A DNA stretch of 64,000 nt, taken from positions 122,670-186,669 of the forward strand of contig NZ_JAAGVC010000002.1 in assembly GCF_010858045.1 (NCBI RefSeq). The letters are read 5' to 3'. Each line of letters starts with the position of its first letter. The first letter of the stretch is position 1. Positions 47,564-56,292 of this stretch are shown piece after piece. The translations under genes were made by a program, and so were the position numbers. The DNA comes from Nocardia cyriacigeorgica. Lineage in GTDB: Bacteria > Actinomycetota > Actinomycetes > Mycobacteriales > Mycobacteriaceae. Below the pieces are notes generated by a model. That model ran no database searches and was not told the DNA's origin. It worked only from the letters and a program-made list of their open reading frames with translations.

Positions 47564-48532
47564 TCAGGCGGATCCGCTGCGCGGCGGCTGCGGCGCCGGC
47601 GCCGGGGTGAGCCCGTTGAGATGCTCACGGGCGAAGGCGAGCGTCCGGGAGAGCATGGCCGCGCGATCGGCGGTGGTGCGCGCGTTCTGGGTATTGATCT
47701 CGGCGACGGCGTGACCGGAGAACCCGGACCGCACCAGCGCCGCGCACACCTCCACACACGGCTGGGAGCCGTCGCCGGGGACCAAATGCTCGTCGTGCGC
47801 CGCGCCGCGTCCGTCGGCCAGATGCAGATGCGCCAGGCCCGCACCCATCCGCGCGGCCAGCGCCAGCGGATCGGCCCCTGCGGTCGCGGTATGCGACAGA
47901 TCGAGGGTGTAGTGCGCGAAGCCGGTATCGGTCGGATCGTAGGAGGGGCTGAACGCCGTCAGCGCCAAGCCCGGCCCGCCGCGGCGCTCCAGCCGCTTGG
48001 CGGCCCCACCGCGACGGCCGAACAACGTATCGGCGCGCATCGGGAACATGTTCTCCACCGCGACCACCACGGAACTGTCGGCTTCCAGCTCGGCCACCTG
48101 GGCGGCGAAGTTCTCCGCGTAGCGGCGCTGCCAGCGGAACGGCGGATGCACCACAACGGTGTCGGCACCGAGCGCTTCGGCAGTGCGGACACTGCGCTCG
48201 AGTTTGGCGACCGGATCGGAGCCCCACACCCGTTGCGAGATGAGCAGGCATGGTGCGTGCACCGCAAGCACCGGGACCGCGTACTTGCGGGCGTAGGACT
48301 GCACGATCGCGATGCTCTGGCTGGCCGGCTCGGCCCACACCATCAATTCGATGCCGTCATAACCCAATTCGGCGGCATACCGGAACGCCGACTCGGTGTT
48401 CTGCGGGTACACCGACGCCGTGGACAAGCCGACACAGATCCGGCCGCGCTCAGGCGAGGCAGCCGGCTCCCCCGCCGCGCTCGCGTGGCCCGGCTCCACC
48501 CTGGTCTCGTCCGCCTGCCCGATGTTCCCCAC
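47564..48532 (-). CDS. Sugar phosphate isomerase/epimerase (TIM barrel)
   Basis: A 322-residue xylose-isomerase-like barrel. Strand ends carry VGLSTASVYPQN near 33, ELMVWAEPAS near 60, VVVHPPFRWQ near 140 and HLHLADGRG near 245; the H and E residues there would bind metal. It is the homologue of Rv0498. Substrate is unknown. GTG start 48532; it lies 13 nt after the preceding gene's stop. Confidence 0.82.
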   Translation of the reverse strand: MGNIGQADETRVEPGHASAAGEPAASPERGRICVGLSTASVYPQNTESAFRYAAELGYDGIELMVWAEPASQSIAIVQSYARKYAVPVLAVHAPCLLISQRVWGSDPVAKLERSVRTAEALGADTVVVHPPFRWQRRYAENFAAQVAELEADSSVVVAVENMFPMRADTLFGRRGGAAKRLERRGGPGLALTAFSPSYDPTDTGFAHYTLDLSHTATAGADPLALAARMGAGLAHLHLADGRGAAHDEHLVPGDGSQPCVEVCAALVRSGFSGHAVAEINTQNARTTADRAAMLSRTLAFAREHLNGLTPAPAPQPPRSGSA

Positions 48533-48545
48533 AGCCGCTCCCTAC

Positions 48546-50660
48546 TCAGTTCGTACTGAGAAGAAAGGCTAGCGGTCCGAGCGTCACAAAGATGCCGACC
48601 ACGACAGCGATCACAGTGCTGAGGATGTCGTCGGTGCGACGCAGGATGCGCACCAGCGCCACCAGACCGAGGATGACGACCATGGCCAGCGCCAGCGCCA
48701 CCCACGGCAGCATCTCCCACATCCGCTCGAAACCCTTGAACAGCAACATGCCCGCGACCGCCGCGCCCGCGCTCTGACCGCCGAGGATCATCCACTGCCG
48801 CTTGTTCGCCTCGTATTCGGCCTTGCGGGCGCTACGGGAGCCGCGCGTGCCCGATGCGGCGGCGCCCGACGCCAGTGCGGCGCTGGTGCCCGCGGCCGGT
48901 TTCTTGCTCAGTGCGGCCGCTTTGGCACCGGCGAGCGAGGTCACCTTGCCGAGCGCACCGGATTTGCCGAGCGCGCCGGCCTTGCGGCGCAGCAATGACG
49001 AGGTGCGGCTCAGCGCGGCGGTGCGGCGCCCCCAGGATGATTCTCCTGGCTCGTCGTCGTCGAACTCGTCATCGAGTTCGTCGTCGAGCAGTTCGTCCTC
49101 GTCGTAGAAATCCTCGGCGTCATCGTCGAGATCGGCGTCCGCCGCCACCGGGGCATAGACATCGGTGCGCTGATCGTCGGGTTCGACGATCTCCGCCGGT
49201 TCCGGCCGGGAGGCGCCGCGCCCGGATCGGCCACGGCCCTTGCGGCCGGCTTCGGCGCGCTCGGCGCCGTCCCGCAGCAGATCGCCGGCCACGGTCTGGC
49301 CCGAGAGCAGTTGCTGATCCTGGTTGGCCAGCGACCACGCGGCCGTCGGGATGCCGCCGGTCTCGGGGCCGCCCGAACCGGAACGATGCCGTCGCGCCGA
49401 CCAGGCGGGCAGGCCGTTCTCGCCCTGCGCCTCGCGCCGACGCGGCAGTTCGGGGCGGGTGTCGCGGGCGGGTGGCTCCGGCGCCGCGGTGGGACCGGGT
49501 GCGAAACCTTTGATGGTGGGTGACCAGGCGGCGGTCGCCGGGCCCTGGTCCTGCGCGGGCTGCGGGCCCGGCGCGTAGCCGTTGTCCTTGGGCGGGGTCC
49601 AGGCCGGGATCGCCGGTCCCGGCTCGGTACGCGTGGGCGCGAACCCGTTGACGGGCGGCGGCGTCCAGGCGGCGGTGGCCGGGCCCGGATCCGCGAGCCC
49701 GGGCGGGGCCGGCGGGCCGACCTGCTCGACGGGCTGCCAGGACGCCCGCGGGGTGGGGCCGTAGCCGTTGGTCGGCGGGGTCCAGGCCGCGGCGGCCGGG
49801 CTGGCGTCGGCGCGGGCGGCTCTGGCTTCGGCGACCTTGGCCTGCGCGGCGGCTTCGGCTTCGGCGGCCGCCCTGGCCTGGGCCTCGGCGGCGGCCTGCG
49901 CTTCGGCGGCGGCCTGGGCCTCGGCAGCCTCGGCGGCCCGGCGGCGGGCGGCCCGGCCACTCACGGAGCTGTCGCGACCACCGGGGGCCTCGGGGGCGGG
50001 CTGCCAGCCACGACGCACCGGATCGGTGGCGTGGCCGTTGGGTGCCTGGGGCTCGGCGTCGTACTCGTCGTCGGGATCGGCGCGCCGACGGCGACGTCCG
50101 GTGCGCCCGGAACCGAGAGCCTCGGCGACGACCGGCGATGGCGTCTCGACTCCGGTGCCGTCCTCCGACCCCGGCGCACTGTGGCGTGAGCGGCGACGTT
50201 CGCGCGGCTCGGTATCGGCGTCACCGGCGAGCGGATCGAAGCGGGTGATCGGGCCCGACATCGGCGAGTACACCGGCTCGGGCTCAGGGGCGTGCGGAGC
50301 AGGCGGTTCATAAGTGGGAGCGAGGAATTGGGTCGCCGAGGAAGCAGACCCGTAGCCGTTCACCCCGTGCGAACCGTTCACACCGTTCGACCCGGCCGAA
50401 CCGTTCGTGCCCACGCCGTAGGCGCCGTGCGAGCCGTTGACACCGTCGGCCGCAGCCGGCGCTGGTGCCTCGTCATCGTCGTCGGGCGCCGAGTGCGCGG
50501 ATCGTCCGCCGTCGATCACCGGAAGATCGCCGGTCAGTTCGGCGACCGAGAGCCCGCGTCCGGAGCGACGGCGCCGGCCCCCGCCCGACGAGGCCGCTCC
50601 CTGCTGGCCGTTGCGGGCCAGCAGTTCGGCGACCGACAGCTGTTTGGATTCCTCACTCAT
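48546..50660 (-). CDS. Large repeat-rich membrane protein (Rv0497-like)
   Basis: A 704-residue protein. It begins MSEESKQLSVAELLARNG and has a second ELTGDLPV motif near 40. Short repeats follow: VNGSHG units near 75-105 and AWTPP-type units near 295-440. An acidic block (DDDAEDFYDEDELLDDELDDE) lies near 530. The last 130 residues have four membrane helices. The N-terminus and disordered part lie in the cytoplasm. It resembles mycobacterial Rv0497, function unknown. It overlaps ppx (ATGA). Confidence 0.8.
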   Translation of the reverse strand: MSEESKQLSVAELLARNGQQGAASSGGGRRRRSGRGLSVAELTGDLPVIDGGRSAHSAPDDDDEAPAPAAADGVNGSHGAYGVGTNGSAGSNGVNGSHGVNGYGSASSATQFLAPTYEPPAPHAPEPEPVYSPMSGPITRFDPLAGDADTEPRERRRSRHSAPGSEDGTGVETPSPVVAEALGSGRTGRRRRRADPDDEYDAEPQAPNGHATDPVRRGWQPAPEAPGGRDSSVSGRAARRRAAEAAEAQAAAEAQAAAEAQARAAAEAEAAAQAKVAEARAARADASPAAAAWTPPTNGYGPTPRASWQPVEQVGPPAPPGLADPGPATAAWTPPPVNGFAPTRTEPGPAIPAWTPPKDNGYAPGPQPAQDQGPATAAWSPTIKGFAPGPTAAPEPPARDTRPELPRRREAQGENGLPAWSARRHRSGSGGPETGGIPTAAWSLANQDQQLLSGQTVAGDLLRDGAERAEAGRKGRGRSGRGASRPEPAEIVEPDDQRTDVYAPVAADADLDDDAEDFYDEDELLDDELDDEFDDDEPGESSWGRRTAALSRTSSLLRRKAGALGKSGALGKVTSLAGAKAAALSKKPAAGTSAALASGAAASGTRGSRSARKAEYEANKRQWMILGGQSAGAAVAGMLLFKGFERMWEMLPWVALALAMVVILGLVALVRILRRTDDILSTVIAVVVGIFVTLGPLAFLLSTN

Positions 50661-51688
50661 GAAGGCACCGTTTCGATCGGGCCCGCCGACGCGGCGCTGC
50701 CGGGCGGGGCAGCGCTGACGCCGGCTGCCGTGCCCGGTGTGCCTGTGACAAGGGGTCCACCGTTCATATCGGTATCCAGTTTGCGCAGGATCAGTCCCTC
50801 CCGCAGCGCCCACGGACAAATTTCGATGCTATCCAGCGATAGAGCCCGCATACTCGCCTCCGCGACCAATGCACCGGCCACCAGTTGCTGGGACCGGTCC
50901 GCACTCACGCCCTCCAGCTCCGCCCGGTCCGAGGCGGTCATCCTGGAGATGAAACCGATCAGTTGACGAAGACCTGAGCTGGTGAGTGTACGTCGAACCC
51001 GGGGGCCCGCGCCCGAGGGCGCCGCTCCGGTGAGCCGCGCCAGCGAACGGAAGGTCTTGGAGGTGCCGACGGCCAGATCCGGTGCGCCCGCATCGATCAC
51101 CTGTTTGGCGGGGGCCACCAGTTCCGCGTCCAGCCAGTCGCGCAGCACCGCGACCCGGCGCTTACCCGGCGGATCCTCGTGCAGCCATTCCCTGGTCAGC
51201 CGGCCGGCGCCGAGTTGCAGCGACAGCGCCACATCCGGGTCTTCATCGGCGCCGTTGGTGATCTCCAGCGAGCCGCCACCGATATCGAGATTCAGGATGC
51301 GGCCTGCGCTCCAGCCGTACCAGCGGCGCACCGCGAGAAACGTCAGCCGGGCCTCGTCCTCGCCGGACAGCACCTTCAGATCGACGCCTGCCTCGGCGCG
51401 TACCCGCGCGAGCACCTCGTCGGAATTGGTGGCATCGCGCACGGCCGAGGTGGCGAACGGCATCAGCTCCACGCAGCGCGAGGTCTGGGCGATGCTGGCG
51501 AATTCCTTGACCGTCGCGATCAGCCGCTGCGCGCCGGCGGGGGTGAGTTTTCCCTCGTCATCCATGTTTTCCGAGAGCCGCAACGTCGCTTTCGTCGAGC
51601 TCATCGGCATCGGATGGCCACCCCGATGCGCGTCCACCACCAACAGGTGAACGGTATTGCTTCCCACATCGAGTACCCCGAGACGCAC
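50657..51688 (-). CDS. ppx: Exopolyphosphatase, Ppx/GppA family
   Basis: The 343-residue protein cleaves inorganic polyphosphate or pppGpp. It begins LGVLDVGSNTVHLLVVDA, the phosphate-binding loop of the sugar kinase/Ppx fold. The second phosphate motif is NLDIGGGSLEIT near 132. In M. tuberculosis Rv0496 occupies this position. GTG 51688 is preceded by TACCGT at 6 nt (leaderless pattern). It lies divergent from the following plus-strand gene. Confidence 0.88.
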   Translation of the reverse strand: MRLGVLDVGSNTVHLLVVDAHRGGHPMPMSSTKATLRLSENMDDEGKLTPAGAQRLIATVKEFASIAQTSRCVELMPFATSAVRDATNSDEVLARVRAEAGVDLKVLSGEDEARLTFLAVRRWYGWSAGRILNLDIGGGSLEITNGADEDPDVALSLQLGAGRLTREWLHEDPPGKRRVAVLRDWLDAELVAPAKQVIDAGAPDLAVGTSKTFRSLARLTGAAPSGAGPRVRRTLTSSGLRQLIGFISRMTASDRAELEGVSADRSQQLVAGALVAEASMRALSLDSIEICPWALREGLILRKLDTDMNGGPLVTGTPGTAAGVSAAPPGSAASAGPIETVPS

Positions 51689-51788
51689 ATGAACACGGTA
51701 CTCGCGACCGGGCGCGCGGACCTGATGCGGTCGACGACGACGGATGCGAGCTTCAGCTCAGGCGACCGAACTGTTAGCGTCGACAGGT

Positions 51789-52670
51789 GTGACGGCAGGC
51801 GCAGCGGCATCCGGCCAGACCCGGCCGCGACCAGCGGGAAAGATGGACCCGACTCCGGAAGTCGACCTCGATTTCCCGCGTGAATGGATCGAATTCGTCG
51901 ATCCGGCAAACGACGAGCATCTCATCGTCGCCGACCTCACCTGGCTGCTGTCGCGCTGGACGTGCGTCTTCGGCACGCCCGCCTGTCAAGGCATCCTCGA
52001 CGACCGCCCCGATGACGGCTGCTGCTCGCACGGCGCCTTCCTCGCCGACACCGACGACCGCAAACGCCTGCAAAAGGCTGTGAAAATGCTCACACCCGAG
52101 GATTGGCAGCTCATGGACCAGGCCCGCAATGCCGAGGGCAAGGTCAGCAAGAAGGGTTATCTGGAGCTCGACGAGCTCGAGGACGAGCCCGCCCTGCGCA
52201 CCCGCCGCTACGACGGCGCCTGCATTTTCCTCAACCGTCCCGGTTTCGCGGGCGGGGTCGGCTGCGCGCTGCACACCATGGCATTGCGGCGCGGGATCGA
52301 ACCGCTCGAGGTCAAGCCGGACGTGTGCTGGCAACTGCCGATCCGGCGCACCCAGGACTGGGTGGACCGCCCCGACGGCGTGCAGATCCTGCGCACCGTG
52401 ATCACCGAATACGACCGGCGCGGCTGGGGTCCCGGCGGCCTCGATCTGCACTGGTACTGCTCCGGATCACCGGACGCCCATGTGGGCGCGCGCCCGGTGT
52501 GGCAGTCGTATGGCCCCGAGCTCACCGAACTGCTCGGCAAGCCGGCCTACGACGAGCTGGCCAGGCATTGCAAGCGCCGGGAGGGGCTCGGGCTGATCGC
52601 CGTGCATCCGGCGACGGTGCACGCCGACCGCATACGTGAGCAGGCCGAAGCGGCCGAGCAGTCCGCGTAG
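51789..52670 (+). CDS. Rv0495c-like conserved protein (cysteine-rich)
   Basis: A 293-residue protein rich in conserved cysteines: [41 protein letters not shown] and WYCSG. The pattern resembles YkgJ/DUF3109-type metal-binding proteins; metal and role are unverified. Homologous by context to Rv0495c. GTG 51789 is preferred: TAGCGT lies 8 nt before it and the length matches; ATG 51843 is the other option. Confidence 0.8.
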   Translation: MTAGAAASGQTRPRPAGKMDPTPEVDLDFPREWIEFVDPANDEHLIVADLTWLLSRWTCVFGTPACQGILDDRPDDGCCSHGAFLADTDDRKRLQKAVKMLTPEDWQLMDQARNAEGKVSKKGYLELDELEDEPALRTRRYDGACIFLNRPGFAGGVGCALHTMALRRGIEPLEVKPDVCWQLPIRRTQDWVDRPDGVQILRTVITEYDRRGWGPGGLDLHWYCSGSPDAHVGARPVWQSYGPELTELLGKPAYDELARHCKRREGLGLIAVHPATVHADRIREQAEAAEQSA

Positions 52671-52796
52671 GCCCACCCGCCGCCGTCACGAGCCCCGGCA
52701 CGCCCCGCCACCGCGCTCGGCTTACTGCCGCCCGCACTTTCCTACAGGGCAGCACGACGCGACTCGGCGACGTCCGGCTCATCCCTGCCGGCCGGC

Positions 52797-52854
52797 CTCG
52801 GGCAGCCGGGCCGGGCGATCGTGCGAGGCGGGCGTCCGCGCGGCTGCCGCCGAG
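52797..52854. terminator. Hairpin between convergent genes
   Basis: CTCGGGCAGCCG (52797-52808) pairs with CGGCTGCCGCCGAG (52841-52854) with a 2-nt bulge, over a 32-nt loop. It lies just after regX3 and is bidirectional at best. Confidence 0.4.
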
Positions 52855-52855
52855 A

Positions 52856-53545
52856 TCAGGCCTCGAGCTTGTACCCGAGCCCGCGCACGGTCACCAGGTG
52901 CTCCGGCCGCGCCGGATCGGCTTCGATCTTCGAACGCAACCGCTTGACGTGCACGTCGAGGGTTTTGGTGTCGCCGACGTAGTCCGCGCCCCAGACCCGG
53001 TCGATGAGCTGGCCACGGGTGAGCACCCGGCCGGAATTGCGCAGCAGGTATTCGAGCAGGTCGAACTCCTTGAGCGGCAATGTCACCGGCTTGCCGTTCA
53101 CCAGCACGGTGTGCCGGTCGACGTCCATGCGCACCGGTCCGGCCTCGAGCACGCCGTTCTCGCTGCCGCCGTCGAGTTCGTCGCCCGCGCCGCGGCGCAG
53201 CACGGCGCGGATGCGGGCGATGAGCTCGCGCGCCGAGTACGGCTTGGTGACGTAGTCGTCGGCGCCCAGTTCCAGGCCGACGACCTTGTCGATTTCGCTG
53301 TCGCGGGCGGTCACCATGATCACCGGCACGCCGCTGCGGGTGCGCAGCTGCTTGCACACGTCGGTACCGCTCATACCGGGCAGCATCAGGTCGAGCAGCA
53401 CGATGTCGGCACCGGACCGGTCGAACTCGGCGAGCGCGGACGGGCCGTCACCCACGACGGTGACCTCGAAACCTTCCTTCTTCAGCAGGAAGGCGAGCGG
53501 GTCGGCCAGCGACTCCTCATCCTCGACGATCAACACACTCGTCAT
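52856..53545 (-). CDS. regX3: Phosphate-responsive response regulator RegX3
   Basis: A 229-residue OmpR-type regulator. The receiver starts [14 protein letters not shown], with the phosphoacceptor D52 in VLLDLMLPG and K102 in VTKPYSARE. The C-terminal winged helix has [31 protein letters not shown] and [20 protein letters not shown]. It controls phosphate-starvation genes by binding direct repeats. ATGA overlap with senX3. Confidence 0.94.
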   Translation of the reverse strand: MTSVLIVEDEESLADPLAFLLKKEGFEVTVVGDGPSALAEFDRSGADIVLLDLMLPGMSGTDVCKQLRTRSGVPVIMVTARDSEIDKVVGLELGADDYVTKPYSARELIARIRAVLRRGAGDELDGGSENGVLEAGPVRMDVDRHTVLVNGKPVTLPLKEFDLLEYLLRNSGRVLTRGQLIDRVWGADYVGDTKTLDVHVKRLRSKIEADPARPEHLVTVRGLGYKLEA

Positions 53546-54777
53546 CTGCGTGCCTCCACACCATTGGTTCGGCCCGGCACCGTCGGGCGCGGGCTGGTTT
53601 CCTTCTTGCTCATCACCACGCCGCCGGCCTCTTCCTCGCCGTCGGTTTCGTGATGTGCCGGTATACGCAGGGTGAAAGTCGAGCCGGTGCCCAACTTGCT
53701 CCACAGCGTGATCTCACCGTTGTGGTTGGCGGCCACGTGTTTGACGATAGCCAGCCCGAGGCCGGTGCCGCCGGTCGAGCGCGAACGCGCCTTGTCCGAG
53801 CGGAAGAAGCGTTCGAACACCCGCTCTTGATCTTCCTTGGCGATGCCGATACCGCGATCGGTGACCGCCATGGCGACGTGATCCCCGCGCAGCGACCGGC
53901 TCACCGAGACGTGCGATCCGGCCGGCGAGTACGCGATGGCGTTCTCCACCAGATTCGACAGCGCCGTGACCAGCAGTGTCTCGTCGCCGAGCACCTCTAG
54001 CCCGCTGGGCCGGTCGGTGCTGACGGTGATGCCCGCGGCTTCGGCGGTGGTGCGGGAGCGGTCCACCGCCTGCATCACCACGGTGTCGACGTCGACCACT
54101 TCCAGTTGCGGCAGCTTCTCCGCGCCTTGCAGCCGGGACAGGGCGATCAGTTCGGTGACCATCTTGCCGAGCCTGCGCGATTCGCCGAGCACGCGTTCAC
54201 CGAAGTGGCGCACGGCGTCGGGATCGTCGGCCGATTCCAGCAGCGCCTCGGCCAGCAGGCTCATCGCGCCGACCGGCGTCTTGAGCTCGTGGCTGACGTT
54301 GGCGACGAAATCGCGGCGGGTGGCTTCCATGCGCGCCTGTTCGGAATCGTCGTCGGCGAACAGGACGGTGAAGTTGGTTTCCTCGCGTGAGAGCGGCCTG
54401 GCCACGCCGCGCACCGCGATGCGGCTGCGGCCGGGCACCGGGTTCTTGGCGGTCAGGTCGAACTCCGCGGATTCGCCGCTGGCCAGCACCTTCTCCACGG
54501 CCGCCCAGGCGCGTTCGTCGAGCAGCCGGTTGCGGACCAGGCCGAGTTCCTCGGCGCGCGGGTTGACCAGCACGACGTCGCGGTATTCGTCGACGACCGC
54601 GATCCCGCTCTCCGAAGCCAGCACGATCAGGTCGAGCACCTGCGACATCGTGAGCCCGGATTCGGCCTGTCTGCGCGCGGCCTGCCTGGCGTTCATATAC
54701 GGGATGAGCAGTCCACCGATCGCCAGTCCGACGACAGCCGCGACGACTGCCAGCAACACGGCCTGGGGAACACTCAC
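53542..54777 (-). CDS. senX3: Sensor histidine kinase SenX3
   Basis: The 411-residue kinase senses phosphate availability, partly via the PhoU-Pst system. Residues 5-27 are a membrane segment. A PAS domain follows (about 45-145), then HisKA with H163 in [12 protein letters not shown], and the ATPase domain with [11 protein letters not shown] and [18 protein letters not shown] 54777 has TACGAT 7 nt before it, so the transcript is probably leaderless. Confidence 0.94.
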   Translation of the reverse strand: MSVPQAVLLAVVAAVVGLAIGGLLIPYMNARQAARRQAESGLTMSQVLDLIVLASESGIAVVDEYRDVVLVNPRAEELGLVRNRLLDERAWAAVEKVLASGESAEFDLTAKNPVPGRSRIAVRGVARPLSREETNFTVLFADDDSEQARMEATRRDFVANVSHELKTPVGAMSLLAEALLESADDPDAVRHFGERVLGESRRLGKMVTELIALSRLQGAEKLPQLEVVDVDTVVMQAVDRSRTTAEAAGITVSTDRPSGLEVLGDETLLVTALSNLVENAIAYSPAGSHVSVSRSLRGDHVAMAVTDRGIGIAKEDQERVFERFFRSDKARSRSTGGTGLGLAIVKHVAANHNGEITLWSKLGTGSTFTLRIPAHHETDGEEEAGGVVMSKKETSPRPTVPGRTNGVEARR

Positions 54778-54859
54778 ATCTAGAATCGTACGGTCGCCGG
54801 ATGCGGCCGCGACGCCAGGTCCGCGAAGTTTCACGCAGGTCACAGGTGCTTATGGCGAC

Positions 54860-54888
54860 GTTAGCCAGGCGTTCACTTGTTGTTCGGC
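54860..54888 (+). promoter_or_regulatory. Triple direct repeat, probable RegX3/PHO box
   Basis: GTTAGCC (54860), GTTCACT (54871) and GTTCGGC (54882) are spaced exactly 11 bp apart. OmpR-type PHO boxes are direct repeats of GTTCACC at 11-bp period. The site is 83-111 bp upstream of senX3, reading opposite to it. It would fit autoregulation of senX3-regX3. Confidence 0.65.
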
Positions 54889-54919
54889 CAAAGTGTGGCG
54901 TAAGCGGGCAACGCCGTGG

Positions 54920-55312
54920 TTACGGCGTGTCGTGCAGGGCGGCGTTGACCGCGGCACCGTGTGTCTCGACCCACGCGCCCAGGGCGTAGATCGGGACGAG
55001 CAGATCTCGGCCCGCTTCGGTGAGCACATAGTCGACCCGGGGCGGCGCCGTCGGATAACTGCGTCGCTCCACCAGCGTCATCCGCTCCATCCGGCGCAGG
55101 GTCTGGGTCAGCATCTTCTGGCTGATGCCGCCGATCGCCGCCCGCAGATCGCGCGGACGCATCGGCCCGTCGCGCAGCATGTACACCACGACCGGAAGCC
55201 ACGAATTGCCGAACAGGTCCACGCCCATGCGGGCCGGGCAGTCCGATTCGAAATCGCCGTACGGGGCGAACTCCACCTGCACGTCCTCCAGAGTGCCACC
55301 GCCGTCGGGCAC
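54920..55312 (-). CDS. HxlR-family regulator
   Basis: A 130-residue winged-helix protein: GVDLFGNSWLPVVVYML, GPMRPRDLRAAIGGISQKMLTQTLRRME, then the wing SYPTAPPRVDYVLTEAGRDL. A cysteine near residue 25 (SDCPARMG) could be redox- or electrophile-sensing, as in YodB/HypR. Divergent from the NADP-binding gene, which it probably controls. Confidence 0.85.
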   Translation of the reverse strand: MPDGGGTLEDVQVEFAPYGDFESDCPARMGVDLFGNSWLPVVVYMLRDGPMRPRDLRAAIGGISQKMLTQTLRRMERMTLVERRSYPTAPPRVDYVLTEAGRDLLVPIYALGAWVETHGAAVNAALHDTP

Positions 55313-55374
55313 CCGGAGGTGCCTATCGGAATACCTACCGTCGGGGCGACAGGTCTTCGAGCACAGGAGTTCAC

Positions 55375-56040
55375 ATGCGAATCGGGATCATCGGCGCCGG
55401 GCAGATGGCGCGCGCACTCGGCGGCGGGTGGGCCGCGGCCGGGCATGAGATCGTCGTCGGCGCTCGCAGTCTCGCAGCGGCCCGCGCGGCCGCGGACGCG
55501 ATCGGCCATGGCGCGGGCAGTGGCGAGATTCGCGATGCGGCGAGCTTCGGCGCGGCGGTGCTGCTCGCCGTCCCGGTCAGCGCGCTGGACGACGTCCTCA
55601 CGGTGGCCTCGGACGCCTTGATCGGCCGCACGGTCATCGACTGCACCAACGCCTTCGCCCCGGACAGCACGCTCCCGAAGGGCGCCAGCGGTTTCGTGCT
55701 GTCCGAGGATGCGGTCGCCGAGCGGATCGCGGCCACCGCCGCGGGTGCGCGGGTGGTGAAGGCGTTCAATGTGTGTGCGGCCGAGGTATTCGCCGGCCCG
55801 GCAAGGGTTTTCGAGAATCGCCGACTGGCCGTGCCTATCTGCGGTGACGATCCGTCCGCGGTGAGCCTGGTCGGTGGCCTGGTAGCGGATCTGGGACTGG
55901 TTCCGGCACCGGCGGGCGGTCTGCACCGGGCGCGCTACCTCGAAGCCACCGCGGTTTTCACGGTCGGGCTGTGGTTCGCCGGATATGACGCGCGCGCCGT
56001 ATTCCCGCCCGTCGAAGCGGCGTTCGCGGTCGCGGACTGA
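55375..56040 (+). CDS. NADP-binding (F420-dependent reductase type) oxidoreductase
   Basis: A 221-residue Rossmann protein beginning RIGIIGAGQMARALGGGWAAAGHEIVVGAR. It resembles NADPH-dependent F420 reductases and NAD-binding-domain proteins. VVKAFNVCAAEVF near 125 is characteristic. Divergent HxlR protein suggests induction by electrophiles. GGAG 5 nt before the ATG. Substrate unknown. Confidence 0.82.
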   Translation: MRIGIIGAGQMARALGGGWAAAGHEIVVGARSLAAARAAADAIGHGAGSGEIRDAASFGAAVLLAVPVSALDDVLTVASDALIGRTVIDCTNAFAPDSTLPKGASGFVLSEDAVAERIAATAAGARVVKAFNVCAAEVFAGPARVFENRRLAVPICGDDPSAVSLVGGLVADLGLVPAPAGGLHRARYLEATAVFTVGLWFAGYDARAVFPPVEAAFAVAD

Positions 56041-56178
56041 TCGCTCGCCACACCGGGCGTCAGGCGCGCTGTCAGCGACAGGCCAGGCCGACCCGGCCGT
56101 CACAGGGCCGGTCGGGCGAGACTCGGCCCGGACCGGGCGGACGAAGCGATGACGGCCGGCTCACCCGCGACAACGAGC

Positions 56179-56220
56179 GAGCGGGGCCGCGCGAGTTCGA
56201 ATACTCACGCGACCCCGCTC
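56179..56220. terminator. Long imperfect hairpin between convergent genes
   Basis: GAGCGGGG (56179-56186) pairs with CCCCGCTC (56213-56220), and the inner GCGC/GAGT with ACTC/CGCG adds more pairs. It lies between the reductase end and the CocE-type gene end, so terminates both. Confidence 0.6.
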
Positions 56221-56292
56221 GGCCGGCGGCTCGGCGCGGCGATTCCCCTCCGTGATCGCCGCGCCTGGTTCAGGGGCGGCCGGGGCCGGGCA

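Noticed and set aside
55313..55374. Possible HxlR operator in the divergent gap
   Set aside because: CCTATCGG and CCTACCGT look alike but no clean palindrome or repeat is visible.
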